A stretch of 64,000 nucleotides of DNA from Roseivirga ehrenbergii. GTDB lineage: Bacteria; Bacteroidota; Bacteroidia; Cytophagales; Cyclobacteriaceae. The stretch is from positions 744,001-808,000 of the forward strand of contig NZ_LQZQ01000045.1 in NCBI RefSeq assembly GCF_001593005.1, read 5' to 3'. Under the pieces are notes generated by a model. It was not told the DNA's origin. It ran no database searches and was given only the letters and a program-made list of their open reading frames with translations. Position numbers and translations under genes: made by a program. Positions within the stretch are counted from its first letter, which is position 1. Each line of letters begins with the position of its first letter. Positions 8,429 through 17,913 of this stretch are shown piece after piece.

Positions 8429-8686
8429 GGTTTCAGTAATTAGAGTCCGTTTTTTTACCATTAGAGTTTCTTTAATACAGACATCCCCCAACACTATTCC
8501 TCTCTCCCATACCTCTTTATAGGTATTGACAAGAACCGCCCTTTTAGGGTAACGCTTTACTATTACAGTTATCCAAATTTGAATTGACTTTGAAACTAGG
8601 CAACTCAAGATTACACTCTCGCTATAACAGTGTTAAAAACAGGAATCAAAAGTCTAACAAGCAGGAAACTAAACAAGTACATTTTT

Positions 8687-8974
8687 ATGAGAATACTTGA
8701 ACTTTATGCACGATTAGCTAAAGACACTTCACCCCAGGAATCCCTCTTTACAGGTAAATTTGAGGGGCTTAAAAGTATCAACATGAGGCTCTCCGAATCT
8801 GCAACAGGAACTGCCCATTTTGCCATATTTCAAAATGGCGTAGAGAAAATCAGTAAGAACATAACTGCTGGCCAAAGTATTAAATACACACACCCCTCAG
8901 GTACTACAGTAGAGTATTACATCAACAGTTACAGTGAAACTGACTTACCTAAGGTCCACATCATGATTTCGTAA
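8687..8974 (+). CDS. Small hypothetical protein
   Basis: A 95-aa open frame from the ATG at 8687 (MRILELYARLAKD). A TTG/GTG-type upstream start at 8630 would add 19 basic residues and is less likely. The product is soluble, with no signal peptide or membrane segment, and ends in HIMIS. I recognise no family. It is bounded on the left by the repeat-rich gap and on the right by a good hairpin terminator beginning 36 bp after its stop, which supports it being a real transcribed gene. Confidence 0.5.
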   Translation: MRILELYARLAKDTSPQESLFTGKFEGLKSINMRLSESATGTAHFAIFQNGVEKISKNITAGQSIKYTHPSGTTVEYYINSYSETDLPKVHIMIS

Positions 8975-9009
8975 AAAACGCTACTTTTGCCAAGGTTATA
9001 CAAACCAAA

Positions 9010-9042
9010 AACTCCAACCACTTTTCAGTAGTTGGAGTTTTT
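9010..9042 (+). terminator. Bidirectional terminator between the small ORF and yebC
   Basis: A 9-bp perfect stem, AACTCCAAC with GTTGGAGTT, closes a 12-nt loop. A run of T follows on the plus strand and a run of A precedes it (T run on the minus strand). It can serve both convergent genes. Confidence 0.8.
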
Positions 9043-9063
9043 GTTATAATATCACAGATGTTT

Positions 9064-9798
9064 TTACTCAGCTATATTGGTATACACCGCTTGTACATCA
9101 TCGTCTTCGTCAATTTTGTCAATCAACTTTTCGATTTCTTCCATTTGCTCTTCCGTAAATTCTACCGGAGTAGTAGGGAAACGCTTTAAGCTGGCACTCT
9201 TAATTTCTATCCCTTTTTCTTCCAAAGCCTTTTGTAACTGACCAAAGTTGGTATAGTCGCCATAAATGGCCACCATCATTTGATCTTCGTCTTCTTCAGT
9301 TGGGTATTCCTCAATTTCTTCGAGACCAGCATCAATAAATTCGAATTCCAGTTCTTCCAAATCCATATCGTCTGTTTTCAAAAATTCAAAAACCGACTTT
9401 CTATTGAACATAAATTCTAAAGAGCCATTAGGCACTACTGCCCCACCCGCTTTATTAAAATATGACTTCACATTGGCCACCGTACGGTTTTGGTTGTCGG
9501 TTGCACATTCAACAAAAACCAACACACCGTGTGGGCCTTTGCCTTCGTAGTTCATTTCGATATAAGCCTCAACATCTTTGCTTGTTGCCCTTTTAATGGC
9601 CGAGTCGATGTTGTCTTTAGGCATATTTTGCGCCTTAGCATTTTGAATGGCGGTACGCAATGCAGAATTCATATGGGGGTCGCCACCGCCCTCTTTAGCG
9701 GCCATGGTAATGGCTTTGGCTAGTTTTGGAAACACGCGAGACATCATGCCCCATCTTTTCATTTTTCTACCCTTACGAAATTCAAATGCTCTTCCCAT
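9064..9798 (-). CDS. YebC/PmpR family regulator (TACO1-like)
   Basis: A 244-aa protein that begins [17 protein letters not shown] and continues through [37 protein letters not shown] and [10 protein letters not shown], all hallmark YebC segments. The family has been described both as transcription regulators and as translation factors that relieve ribosome stalling; the sequence does not decide between these. Full length, acidic C-terminus ([16 protein letters not shown]). It is separated by about 150 bp from the response regulator upstream and is likely transcribed by itself. Confidence 0.93.
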   Translation of the reverse strand: MGRAFEFRKGRKMKRWGMMSRVFPKLAKAITMAAKEGGGDPHMNSALRTAIQNAKAQNMPKDNIDSAIKRATSKDVEAYIEMNYEGKGPHGVLVFVECATDNQNRTVANVKSYFNKAGGAVVPNGSLEFMFNRKSVFEFLKTDDMDLEELEFEFIDAGLEEIEEYPTEEDEDQMMVAIYGDYTNFGQLQKALEEKGIEIKSASLKRFPTTPVEFTEEQMEEIEKLIDKIDEDDDVQAVYTNIAE

Positions 9799-9949
9799 AA
9801 TTTCAAATGCTTAATTCTACCCGAAGCCTAAAAATTAATATCAAAAACTGCTCGGGGTTTTAACAAAGGCAAAAATAAGAAGACTTGGGAATTAGGCTTT
9901 ACACAAGGCAGCTTTTTTTAGGGAGGAATTAATCCAACCCATTTCAGCC

Positions 9950-10648
9950 TTAACCAATCAACAACTTATAGCCCACTCCCCTTACATTGATGATGGTAAT
10001 GTCTGGATTGAGGCTCAAGTATTTCCGCAGTCGGGAAATGAAAACATCCATAGTACGTGAATTAAAAAAGGAATCATCCCCCCAAATAGCATGTAAAATG
10101 GCCTTTTTGGTGAGCAACTGGTTTTGGTGTTCGCAGAAAAGCTGAAGCAAGTCGGCTTCCTTAGAAGTCAATTTTTGTACTTTGTTTTCAAAATTCAACT
10201 CAAGTCTATTGTAGTCGAATTCAAAACCGCCAAAATCAAAGAAGGTCCTTTGCGCCTCCTCCACTTGGTCTAACAAACCAGAACCGCTGAGTAACACCTT
10301 CATTCTGATCAGCAGTTCTTCCATACTAAATGGTTTTCTAAGATAATCATTACCTCCCGATTCAAAGCCTTTTACAACGTCCTTGGCTTGAATTTTAGCA
10401 GAAAGAAAAATAATTGGTGTTTTCCGATCTAGATTACGAATGGTTTTGGAAACATTAAAGCCATTTAATTTTGGAATCATAATGTCCAAAATAACGATAT
10501 GAGGTTCAAAGCTGTGGAATGCTTTTAAAGCTTCATCGCCATTCATAGCCAACTCAACGTTGTAGTCATGTTGTTCAAGACTATCTTTAACCACCAATGC
10601 AAGCGAGGGCTCATCTTCTACCAATAAAACCTTAATGGATGTCTGCAT
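9950..10648 (-). CDS. OmpR/PhoB-family response regulator
   Basis: A 232-aa regulator. The receiver domain (about 1-120) has acidic residues EDE at 11-13, phospho-acceptor Asp55 in VILDIMIPKLNGF, the conserved Lys in LRKPFSMEELL and the SAK signature. The C-terminal winged-helix domain (about 135-230) reads LTSKEADLLQLF, then SRTMDVFISRLRKYL and VRGVGYKL, typical of OmpR/PhoB DNA-binding domains. Its start overlaps the end of the histidine kinase gene by 17 bp, so the two are translationally coupled partners. The signal and target genes are not shown by the sequence. Confidence 0.93.
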   Translation of the reverse strand: MQTSIKVLLVEDEPSLALVVKDSLEQHDYNVELAMNGDEALKAFHSFEPHIVILDIMIPKLNGFNVSKTIRNLDRKTPIIFLSAKIQAKDVVKGFESGGNDYLRKPFSMEELLIRMKVLLSGSGLLDQVEEAQRTFFDFGGFEFDYNRLELNFENKVQKLTSKEADLLQLFCEHQNQLLTKKAILHAIWGDDSFFNSRTMDVFISRLRKYLSLNPDITIINVRGVGYKLLIG

Positions 10649-12101
10649 TTTGTGGTTGATCTATTGTGATTTTAAAAGTACTTCCTTTTGGACTTGATTT
10701 TTCTAGTTTAATCGTGCCATTGAGCCGTGCCAAAATGGTTCGGACATAATATAGCCCTATACCGAGCCCTCCAACATCATGAACATCATCTTGGCTAACA
10801 CGGTGGAATTTATCAAAAATTCTCTCAGATTCCTCCTCTGGAATCCCTTTTCCGTTATCGCTAATTCTAAGTTCTAGGCGATCCCCAACCTTCTCTGCAA
10901 CAATGTCTATTTCACACGCCAAAGGATCCCCATACTTTATGGCATTATCAATAAGATTATGTAGAACGTTGATCAAATGTTGCTTGTCGGCATAAACAGT
11001 AAGGTTATCCTCACAGGTCACAGTAATCTTCAACGCCTTATCGGTCTTTTGAAGGTAATACAGCCTTACACCATCCATGAGTGATTTTAGGTCAAAATAT
11101 TTGAGTTTCAACTTTACCTGACCTTGGAAAGCAACACTAGATTGCAATACGCCTTTTACAAGGTTGGAAATATGATTGACTTCCTGCTTTACCAAAGCTG
11201 TATACTGCTTAATTTTTTGTGAATCTCCTTTCTCAAAATAGTTCTCCAAACTATCCATCCCTAATGTGAGGGTTGAAACTGGTGTAAGTAATTCGTGGGT
11301 CACATTATCTATAAAGTCATCTTTCAACCGAACCAGTTCACGCTGTTTCTTGATGGTTTTTAGCATTTGCCAAAACCCTAAGGCTATAAACATCAGAACG
11401 AATAAATTCACCAGCAAAACCAGTTTTATTTCATTCAGCACTTCCCAGAATGGTTGATGAAAATTAGCAGAAACATACTGACTCCATTTCTCCTCATTCA
11501 TTTGTATGGGCTGAATGGAGAAAAGGTCAGAGTTCGCTTCGGTTAAGATACTATCCTCTGACAAAACAATGTCAAAATCTGATGCGATAGAAAAAGTAGA
11601 AAGTTGATCTTTGAAGTTCTGCTTTAGTTGTTCGGGAGAGGTACGGATTGTGTCCTTATAAATTTGATACCTTGCATGAATAGTGTCTTGTAAAAACACA
11701 TAGCTATCTCCCATAGACAAAACGAATTTTCTGAATTTATCTCTTAGGAATTCATCTGTAACCGTATCTGGATATTCAGTACTCATAAGATTAAAAACCA
11801 ATTCTTTTTCATCCGTTTCCGGGTTTAATACAGTAATACTTAACTCACCACTTGGGCCTTTCTCTGCTTTGACTTTAACCAAGTTAGGATCATCCATATC
11901 CTGCATCCAATAAGCTCTAATTCGCGCTAACCGCTCTTCTTCTGTTTTTTGGACGGCAATTTCAAATACATGATTTGCATTTTTATTAAACTCCTTTGCC
12001 CTAAAAACATACTCTCTATAACTATAATAAATTAGAAGCATCACCAACGACACGAGCGCGGTGAACATGTACAGATTATTCCTTTTTTCCCATGTTCTCA
12101 T
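10632..12101 (-). CDS. Membrane sensor histidine kinase
   Basis: A 489-aa kinase. Transmembrane segment 1 is at about residues 9-26 and segment 2 at about 225-247; the ~200 residues between form a periplasmic sensor region I do not recognise. HisKA follows, with phospho-acceptor His269 in NVTHELLTPVSTL. The HATPase domain has the N box NLIDNAIKYG, G1 box SDNGKGIP and G2 box GGLGIGLYYV. It precedes and overlaps the response regulator gene. It is divergent from the thioredoxin-fold gene at 12228, so both may share the 126-bp control region. No HAMP domain is evident between segment 2 and HisKA. Confidence 0.92.
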   Translation of the reverse strand: MRTWEKRNNLYMFTALVSLVMLLIYYSYREYVFRAKEFNKNANHVFEIAVQKTEEERLARIRAYWMQDMDDPNLVKVKAEKGPSGELSITVLNPETDEKELVFNLMSTEYPDTVTDEFLRDKFRKFVLSMGDSYVFLQDTIHARYQIYKDTIRTSPEQLKQNFKDQLSTFSIASDFDIVLSEDSILTEANSDLFSIQPIQMNEEKWSQYVSANFHQPFWEVLNEIKLVLLVNLFVLMFIALGFWQMLKTIKKQRELVRLKDDFIDNVTHELLTPVSTLTLGMDSLENYFEKGDSQKIKQYTALVKQEVNHISNLVKGVLQSSVAFQGQVKLKLKYFDLKSLMDGVRLYYLQKTDKALKITVTCEDNLTVYADKQHLINVLHNLIDNAIKYGDPLACEIDIVAEKVGDRLELRISDNGKGIPEEESERIFDKFHRVSQDDVHDVGGLGIGLYYVRTILARLNGTIKLEKSSPKGSTFKITIDQPQNADIH

Positions 12102-12180
12102 GACCTAAATATATGGGGCATAATTGGCCTTAAAAACTGCATTAACAAACATTTACACTTCTTTTCAATACCATTAACTA

Positions 12181-12208
12181 TTGCCAACTATGATAGCCCA
12201 TACATTTA
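12181..12208 (+). promoter_or_regulatory. Putative promoter of the thioredoxin-fold gene
   Basis: TTG at 12181-12183 and TACATTTA at 12201-12208, spaced 17 bp, approximate the Bacteroidota -33/-7 consensus (7 of 8 in the -7 box). The ATG follows 20 bp downstream. Confidence 0.35.
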
Positions 12209-12227
12209 TCCAAAAAAACACCCACTT

Positions 12228-13421
12228 ATGAAAGCACTCTATTTCCCCCTTGCCTTCCTAGTCTTTACGGTTCAGGTTTTTGGGCAAACTCTAAAAATTG
12301 GCGACTCATCTTCAGACCTCAAATTGAGCTTAATGGATAAAAACAAAACATCTATTTCATTTTCCGAATTGGAAGGAAAAGTGGTAATGATTGACTTTTG
12401 GGCCACTTGGTGTTCACCATGTATTGCAGGCATGCCCCATCTCAACGATCTCCAAAATGAGTTCAACGAAAATTTGCAAATTATTGCAGTTAGTCACGAG
12501 TCAGAAGATAGAATTAAGCGATTTATAAATTCAAGGCCTCAAGCCTTTTTGTTTGGTTTAGATAACGCGAATAACCTACAAAAGGCCTTTCCACATAGCA
12601 TAATCCCGCATACGGTTTTAATCAATCCGAATGGCAAAGTAGTTGCAATTACAGCTCCTGAAAACATCAATTTAAAAGTAATTGAGCAAGTATTGAAAGG
12701 TGAGACGATAGATCTTCCCCTAAAAACAGACATTATAGATTTTGATTACGCAGATGATTATTTTAAAGTGGACAGCACTATTGCTGAGCACTTTGTAATT
12801 CAGCCTTACAATGCCAGCATACCTTCTTTTAGTAAAAGATCAGGTGGAATATTTGCTAATCGAAGATTGACTATTCATAATGCTCCTATTTCAAGTTTTT
12901 TCAGAGCAGCCTTTCAAGTGAGTTCTTATCGACTGGTTTACGAAGTGGATGAAACACAATTTGATTACGAAAACACGGACAACCTGTACAATTTAGATAT
13001 CATTGTTGCTCCAGAAGACAGGGATCAGTTTTACCCAATTTTTCAATCTAAGTTGAACGAATTACTGGAGGTGAAAGGTAGAATAGGAAAACAGGAAAAA
13101 GAGATTGCTGTACTCTATAAAATTGATTCTTTGGAATTCGGTTTAAACCCTGTTGAGGAACACACCAATTACTCAGGTAGAGGAGATTATTTTAAGAGCG
13201 CGGGTGCTTCAATGGATGATTTCCGCGAGTATTTAGAGAATTTCGGTCTATTCGGTTTACCAGTAGTGAACGACACAGGCATTGACGGCTACTTCTCTTT
13301 GGAATTCAGTTTTGATCCCGAAACCAAAGGCTCTTTTCAAGAAAATTTAAGGAAAATTGGCTTAGGTATCAAGAAAAATAAAAGAGAAATTGATGTGTTG
13401 ATTCTTTACACTGGCGCATAA
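12228..13421 (+). CDS. Secreted TlpA-like thiol-disulfide protein with C-terminal DUF3738-like domain
   Basis: A 397-aa protein with a Sec signal peptide (cleavage probably after VFGQ, about residue 20). Residues 25-155 form a TlpA/ResA-type thioredoxin fold with the redox motif WCSPC (Cys62, Cys65) in MIDFWATWCSPCIAG and the cis-Pro region IIPHTVLINP. About residues 190-395 form a second domain (RRLTIHNAPISSFFRAAF) that resembles DUF3738, a domain of unknown function. The first half should exchange disulfides in the periplasm. The fusion suggests a specialised substrate or a signalling role rather than general cytochrome maturation. The gene is followed by a hairpin terminator and is divergent from the two-component operon. 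Confidence 0.85.
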   Translation: MKALYFPLAFLVFTVQVFGQTLKIGDSSSDLKLSLMDKNKTSISFSELEGKVVMIDFWATWCSPCIAGMPHLNDLQNEFNENLQIIAVSHESEDRIKRFINSRPQAFLFGLDNANNLQKAFPHSIIPHTVLINPNGKVVAITAPENINLKVIEQVLKGETIDLPLKTDIIDFDYADDYFKVDSTIAEHFVIQPYNASIPSFSKRSGGIFANRRLTIHNAPISSFFRAAFQVSSYRLVYEVDETQFDYENTDNLYNLDIIVAPEDRDQFYPIFQSKLNELLEVKGRIGKQEKEIAVLYKIDSLEFGLNPVEEHTNYSGRGDYFKSAGASMDDFREYLENFGLFGLPVVNDTGIDGYFSLEFSFDPETKGSFQENLRKIGLGIKKNKREIDVLILYTGA

Positions 13422-13425
13422 ACTA

Positions 13426-13453
13426 AAAGCCCAACTCCTAAAAGTTGGGCTTT
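13426..13453 (+). terminator. Bidirectional terminator between the thioredoxin-fold gene and leuB
   Basis: AAAGCCCAACT pairs with AGTTGGGCTTT (11 bp, 6-nt loop). It lies between convergent stop codons at 13421 and 13483 and has A/T runs on both sides. Confidence 0.8.
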
Positions 13454-13482
13454 CGCTAATTAACAAACCACTTTTAACAAAC

Positions 13483-14595
13483 TCAGATGATGGTGCTAAG
13501 ACCGACCTGAATGTTATTTTGAGAGCCTGAGGCTTCACCGTCTAAAATATGGTTGACAATAAAATCGCCCACCCTGTCGGTGCCAAAGCCTTGGCCTTTT
13601 GATAAATCTTGTGTTACCATTCCATTGCGCAGCGAAGCATTTACTGCTTGCCTCACTTCTATGGCTTCATCGATTAAGTTCAGATGGTCCAATAACATGG
13701 CTACAGATAAAATTGTCGCAATTGGATTGGCAATATTCTGGCCTGTCGCTTGAGGGTATGAACCATGAATCGGTTCGAACATGGCTGTTTTATTTCCTAC
13801 CGAGGCAGAAGGCAATAAGCCCATGGAACCACCAATAACGGAGGCTTCATCAGAAATAATGTCGCCAAACATGTTTTCGGTGAGCACCACATCAAACTGC
13901 TTTGGGTTCTGAATCATTTGCATGGCCGCATTGTCCACAAACATGCACTCAACAGTTACATCAGGATATTCCTTGGCCATCACGGTTACTTTCTCTCGCC
14001 ATAAGCGGGAAGTTTCCAATACGTTGGCCTTGTCAATCAAAGTCAGTTTTTTCTTTCGATTTTGGGCAGCTTTAAACGCCAAGTGTGCTATACGCTCAAT
14101 TTCAGCATAGGAATATGTACAGTGATCGTAAGCAGCATCTTCTGTCCTTCCTTTTTCACCAAAATAAATCCCGCCTGTTAATTCTCTGTACACAACAAAG
14201 TCAACCCCTGTAATTCGATCAACTTTCAGTGGCGACATGTGCAAAAGACTATCATAAGCCGTTACAGGACGAATATTCGCAAAAAGCCCAAGTTCCTTTC
14301 TTAGTTTAAGTAAGCCCTGCTCTGGCCTGACTTTGGCCGAAGGGTCATTGTCATATTTTGGATGACCAATGGCACCAAACAAAAAGGCATCTGATTGTTT
14401 ACAAACCGCTAAAGTTTCATCGGGCAATGGATTACCCGTTTCGTCAATGGCTGCTGCTCCTACCAAGGCATATTCATAATCAAACTCGTGACCAAAACGC
14501 AATGCAATGGCATCGAGCACTTTGATTCCTTCTGCTACCACTTCTGGGCCTATGCCATCCCCCGGCAACACCCCTATTTTCTTCTTCACTCCCAT
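13483..14595 (-). CDS. leuB: 3-isopropylmalate dehydrogenase
   Basis: Oxidises and decarboxylates 3-isopropylmalate with NAD, third step of leucine synthesis. The 370-aa sequence has the family features GDGIGPEVVAEGIKVL, FGAIGHPKYD, the substrate-binding ELTGGIYFGEKG, NMFGDIISDEAS and the NAD-binding HGSYPQATGQNIANP. It is full length. The start codon overlaps the leuD stop by one base (TAATG), so translation is coupled. It is the last gene of the leuA-leuC-leuD-leuB operon and ends at a bidirectional terminator. Confidence 0.97.
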   Translation of the reverse strand: MGVKKKIGVLPGDGIGPEVVAEGIKVLDAIALRFGHEFDYEYALVGAAAIDETGNPLPDETLAVCKQSDAFLFGAIGHPKYDNDPSAKVRPEQGLLKLRKELGLFANIRPVTAYDSLLHMSPLKVDRITGVDFVVYRELTGGIYFGEKGRTEDAAYDHCTYSYAEIERIAHLAFKAAQNRKKKLTLIDKANVLETSRLWREKVTVMAKEYPDVTVECMFVDNAAMQMIQNPKQFDVVLTENMFGDIISDEASVIGGSMGLLPSASVGNKTAMFEPIHGSYPQATGQNIANPIATILSVAMLLDHLNLIDEAIEVRQAVNASLRNGMVTQDLSKGQGFGTDRVGDFIVNHILDGEASGSQNNIQVGLSTII

Positions 14596-15182
14596 TATAT
14601 TGTTACCGCCTGCTTCTCGAAGGCTTCTATTTCGTTCTTAATACTTACCAAATAATCAATATCGTCATAGCCATTAATCAGGCATTCCTTTTTATAGGAA
14701 TTCACTTCGAAGGACTCTTCAAACTCATTGAATGAAATGGACTGATTTACCAAATCCACTTCCACTTCAGTGTCGGGTCTCAACTTTACAGTCTCAATTA
14801 ATTCCTGAAGGAAATCTTCAGACACTTGAACAGGTAACAGACCGTTGTTCAGTGCATTGCCTTTAAAAATATCAGCAAAGAAGCTAGACACTACTACTCT
14901 AAAACCGTAATCATAGAGCGCCCAAGCCGCATGTTCACGGGAAGAACCACATCCAAAGTTTTTTCCTGCCACAAGAATACTTCCTCCATAAGTAGAGTTA
15001 TTCAGCACAAAACTAGTTTTTGGTGTATTGTCTGAATTATATCGCCAATCCCTGAAAAGGTTCTCTCCAAAACCTTCTCGGGATGTGGCTTTTAGAAAAC
15101 GGGCCGGTATGATTTGATCCGTATCAATATCTTCATTGGGCAATGGAACCGCCCTGCTGAGTACTTTTACAACTTTCTCCAT
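14595..15182 (-). CDS. leuD: 3-isopropylmalate dehydratase, small subunit
   Basis: Small, swivelling-domain subunit of isopropylmalate isomerase, which works with LeuC. The 195-aa sequence carries [15 protein letters not shown], the [17 protein letters not shown] loop that defines this aconitase-type subunit, and NNGLLPVQV. It begins one base after the leuC stop and overlaps leuB by one base, typical of tightly coupled translation. Usual length for the family. Confidence 0.97.
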   Translation of the reverse strand: MEKVVKVLSRAVPLPNEDIDTDQIIPARFLKATSREGFGENLFRDWRYNSDNTPKTSFVLNNSTYGGSILVAGKNFGCGSSREHAAWALYDYGFRVVVSSFFADIFKGNALNNGLLPVQVSEDFLQELIETVKLRPDTEVEVDLVNQSISFNEFEESFEVNSYKKECLINGYDDIDYLVSIKNEIEAFEKQAVTI

Positions 15183-15183
15183 C

Positions 15184-16578
15184 TCAATTCAAAAATTCAG
15201 TGATGTCAACAATTTTACCTTGGACTGCCGTAACCGCGGCCACCAACGGACTTGCCAATAAGGTTCTAGAGCCAGGGCCTTGTCGTCCTTCAAAGTTTCG
15301 GTTCGAAGTAGAAACACAATAAGCGCCCGCAGGAACCTTATCATCGTTCATGCCCAAACAGGCAGAACAACCCGGTTCGCGAAGCTCAAAGCCTGCTTCT
15401 TTCAATACGATATCCAACCCTTCGGCAATGGCTTGTTTTTCCACTTGTTTAGAGCCCGGAACAATCATGGCCTGCACATGATCAGCTTTTTTCTTGCCTT
15501 TCACATAATCAGCCACAATCCTTAAATCTTCGATCCTAGAATTGGTGCAACTGCCTATAAACACATGGTTAATTTCTTTGCCCATGAGCGATTCGCCCGG
15601 AAGAAAGCCCATATAATCAAGAGATTTACGATAGCTATCTTGGTTAGAAGCTGCCAGTTTCTCTGGAATATTATCTTTGATTTTAATGCCCATGCCGGGA
15701 TTGGTACCGTAGGTAATCATTGGTTCAATGTCGGCTGCGTCAAAATGATACTCCTGATCAAAAACGGCATCCGCATCAGAATGAAGGGTTTTCCAATAGT
15801 CAACCGCTTGTTCAAATGCTGCGCCTTTCGGTGCAAACTCTCTTCCTTCAATATAATCGAAAGTGGTTTCATCAGGCGCAATCATTCCGCCCCTCGCTCC
15901 CATTTCAATACTCATATTACAAATGGTCATTCGGGCTTCCATAGAAAGCGAACGAATGGCAGAACCTGCATACTCAATAAAGTAACCTGTACCTCCAGCG
16001 GCCGTCAATTCAGCAATAATGTGAAGGATGATGTCCTTGGCCAAAACGCCTTTATTCAACTCACCATCTACAGTAATGCGCATGGTTTTAGGCTTCGACT
16101 GTAAAAGGCACTGACTGGCCATTACTTGTGCAACTTGGCTGGTGCCAATACCAAAAGCAATGGCTCCAAAAGCTCCGTGGGTGGAAGTGTGAGAATCACC
16201 ACAGACCATAGTTCTTCCCGGCAGGGTAATTCCCAACTCAGGGCCAATTACATGAACAATGCCTTGAAAGGGATGTCCTAAGCCGTAAAGCTCCACATCA
16301 TATTTGGCGCAGTTTTCTAACAAACGATCTACTTGATGTTTAGACAATGCATCTTTAATCGGCAAATGCTGATCTTTTGTAGGAATATTATGGTCAGGCG
16401 TGGCCACCATTTTCTCCTTACGAAAAAGCGGCAAATTCCTTGTTTCCAGTTCCGAAAATGCCTGAGGGCTGGTGACCTCATGGATCAAATGGCGATCGAT
16501 GTACAATACATCCGTTCCGCCATCAATTTGTTTCACCACATGGGCGTCCCAAACTTTATCAAAAAGTGTCTTTCCCAT
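15184..16578 (-). CDS. leuC: 3-isopropylmalate dehydratase, large subunit
   Basis: Large catalytic subunit of isopropylmalate isomerase with a 4Fe-4S cluster. The 464-aa protein has the aconitase-family motifs [32 protein letters not shown] and [11 protein letters not shown], which supply the cluster cysteines. It also has the substrate-loop residues in [17 protein letters not shown]. It begins [15 protein letters not shown] one base after the leuA stop and is followed by leuD one base later. The four leu genes form one transcription unit. Confidence 0.97.
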   Translation of the reverse strand: MGKTLFDKVWDAHVVKQIDGGTDVLYIDRHLIHEVTSPQAFSELETRNLPLFRKEKMVATPDHNIPTKDQHLPIKDALSKHQVDRLLENCAKYDVELYGLGHPFQGIVHVIGPELGITLPGRTMVCGDSHTSTHGAFGAIAFGIGTSQVAQVMASQCLLQSKPKTMRITVDGELNKGVLAKDIILHIIAELTAAGGTGYFIEYAGSAIRSLSMEARMTICNMSIEMGARGGMIAPDETTFDYIEGREFAPKGAAFEQAVDYWKTLHSDADAVFDQEYHFDAADIEPMITYGTNPGMGIKIKDNIPEKLAASNQDSYRKSLDYMGFLPGESLMGKEINHVFIGSCTNSRIEDLRIVADYVKGKKKADHVQAMIVPGSKQVEKQAIAEGLDIVLKEAGFELREPGCSACLGMNDDKVPAGAYCVSTSNRNFEGRQGPGSRTLLASPLVAAVTAVQGKIVDITEFLN

Positions 16579-16579
16579 A

Positions 16580-17743
16580 TTAAACTGCCATTTGATATTT
16601 CAAATCCGACAATTGATGTAAATCCTCATCAAAAACCTCTTTTTTACTGTCGGCTACCTGAAGGAAATTAGCGTAAACCACATCCAGTTCATCGCGGGTA
16701 AGTTCATAACCAATATTTTTCATTCGGTAAGCCAAGGCAGCCCTTCCGCTACGGGCAGTAAGCACGATAGAAGAGTGATCTACCCCAACATCTTTTGGGT
16801 CGATAATTTCATAAGTATCTCTTCGCTTAATCACACCATCTTGGTGAATTCCAGAAGAATGAGCAAAAGCATTTGCCCCTACAATGGCCTTGTTAGGCTG
16901 TACCGGAACCCGCATAGTTTCCGACACATACTTCGATAAGGCTGTCAATTGTTTGGTGTCAATTCCTGTGGTTTTTCTAAGGTAAGGATGTTGTTGCAAG
17001 ACCATCACTACTTCCTCTAAAGCTGTATTTCCTGCCCTTTCGCCAATACCGTTAATGGTACATTCAATTTGAGTAGCTCCATTAATTACGCCTGCAATTG
17101 AATTGGCCGTGGCCATGCCCAAATCATTATGACAATGAGTAGAAATGGTTACATTTTCTATACCTCTTACATTGAACTTGAGGTAGGCAATCTTCTCTCC
17201 ATATTCACTAGGCAAGCAATAGCCTGTAGTGTCAGGAATATTCACCACAGTTGCCCCAGCTTTTATGGCCTGCTCGCATACATAAGCCAAAAATTCATTG
17301 TCGGTTCTTCCTGCATCTTCTGCATAAAACTCCACATCTTCTACATACTTTTTAGCCAAAGACACTGCTGCTACTGCGCGTTCAACAATTTTCTCTCTGG
17401 TGGTATTGAGCTTGTATTTTATGTGTGATTCGGAGGTTCCAATTCCAGTATGGATTCTTGGTCGTTTGGCATACTTAACAGCTTCTGCAGCTGTAATTAT
17501 GTCCTTTTCAACCGCGCGGCTTAAAGCGCAAACCGTGGCGTTTTTCACCAATTTTGAAATAGCCTCTACTGACTCGAAATCGCCAGGACTTGAAATAGGG
17601 AAGCCAGCTTCAATTACGTCAACACCAAGAAGCTCTAGCCTTTCTGCTACTTCCAATTTCTCCTTGGTATTCAACTTACAGCCAGGCACCTGCTCGCCAT
17701 CGCGTAATGTCGTATCAAAGATTTGTATTTTCTGTCTATCCAT
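16580..17743 (-). CDS. leuA: 2-isopropylmalate synthase, short form
   Basis: Condenses acetyl-CoA with 2-oxoisovalerate, the committed step of leucine synthesis. The catalytic TIM barrel shows [15 protein letters not shown], the [13 protein letters not shown] metal-binding motif and [15 protein letters not shown], as in the DRE-TIM metallolyase family. At 387 aa it is about 130 residues shorter than E. coli LeuA (about 520 aa). It ends soon after the linker region, so the C-terminal allosteric leucine-binding domain is absent. It could therefore be insensitive to leucine feedback (inference). It is the first gene of the operon. I found no leucine-rich leader peptide in the 170 bp upstream on its strand. 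Confidence 0.92.
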   Translation of the reverse strand: MDRQKIQIFDTTLRDGEQVPGCKLNTKEKLEVAERLELLGVDVIEAGFPISSPGDFESVEAISKLVKNATVCALSRAVEKDIITAAEAVKYAKRPRIHTGIGTSESHIKYKLNTTREKIVERAVAAVSLAKKYVEDVEFYAEDAGRTDNEFLAYVCEQAIKAGATVVNIPDTTGYCLPSEYGEKIAYLKFNVRGIENVTISTHCHNDLGMATANSIAGVINGATQIECTINGIGERAGNTALEEVVMVLQQHPYLRKTTGIDTKQLTALSKYVSETMRVPVQPNKAIVGANAFAHSSGIHQDGVIKRRDTYEIIDPKDVGVDHSSIVLTARSGRAALAYRMKNIGYELTRDELDVVYANFLQVADSKKEVFDEDLHQLSDLKYQMAV

Positions 17744-17913
17744 CGTTTATTTGGGCTCTGTACTTTATTCTTTAAACACATTTTTATTCTTAATTGAAAT
17801 TAGTGGGCGCCTACTGCGAGGCCAAAACTGATGCTAGAGATTCTACTATTTTTATAGCGAACTCTGTATTTCTATGTTACTGTATATCAATTAATTGAAA
17901 AGAATAAAATACA

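Noticed and set aside
8003-8608. Open frames across the duplicated repeat on both strands, and the idea of a CRISPR-like array
   Set aside because: The frames arise from the repeat itself. There are only two long imperfect copies, with no short regular repeats and spacers and no cas genes.
15280-16104. Long plus-strand frames (up to 179 codons) over leuC
   Set aside because: They are antisense to a complete LeuC with all cluster motifs and have no family resemblance.
17830-17857. Short plus-strand frame rich in Leu codons (MLEILLFL) between leuA and the divergent gene
   Set aside because: It looks like a leucine leader peptide but reads on the strand opposite to the leu operon, so it cannot attenuate it. 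No terminator/antiterminator pair is seen.
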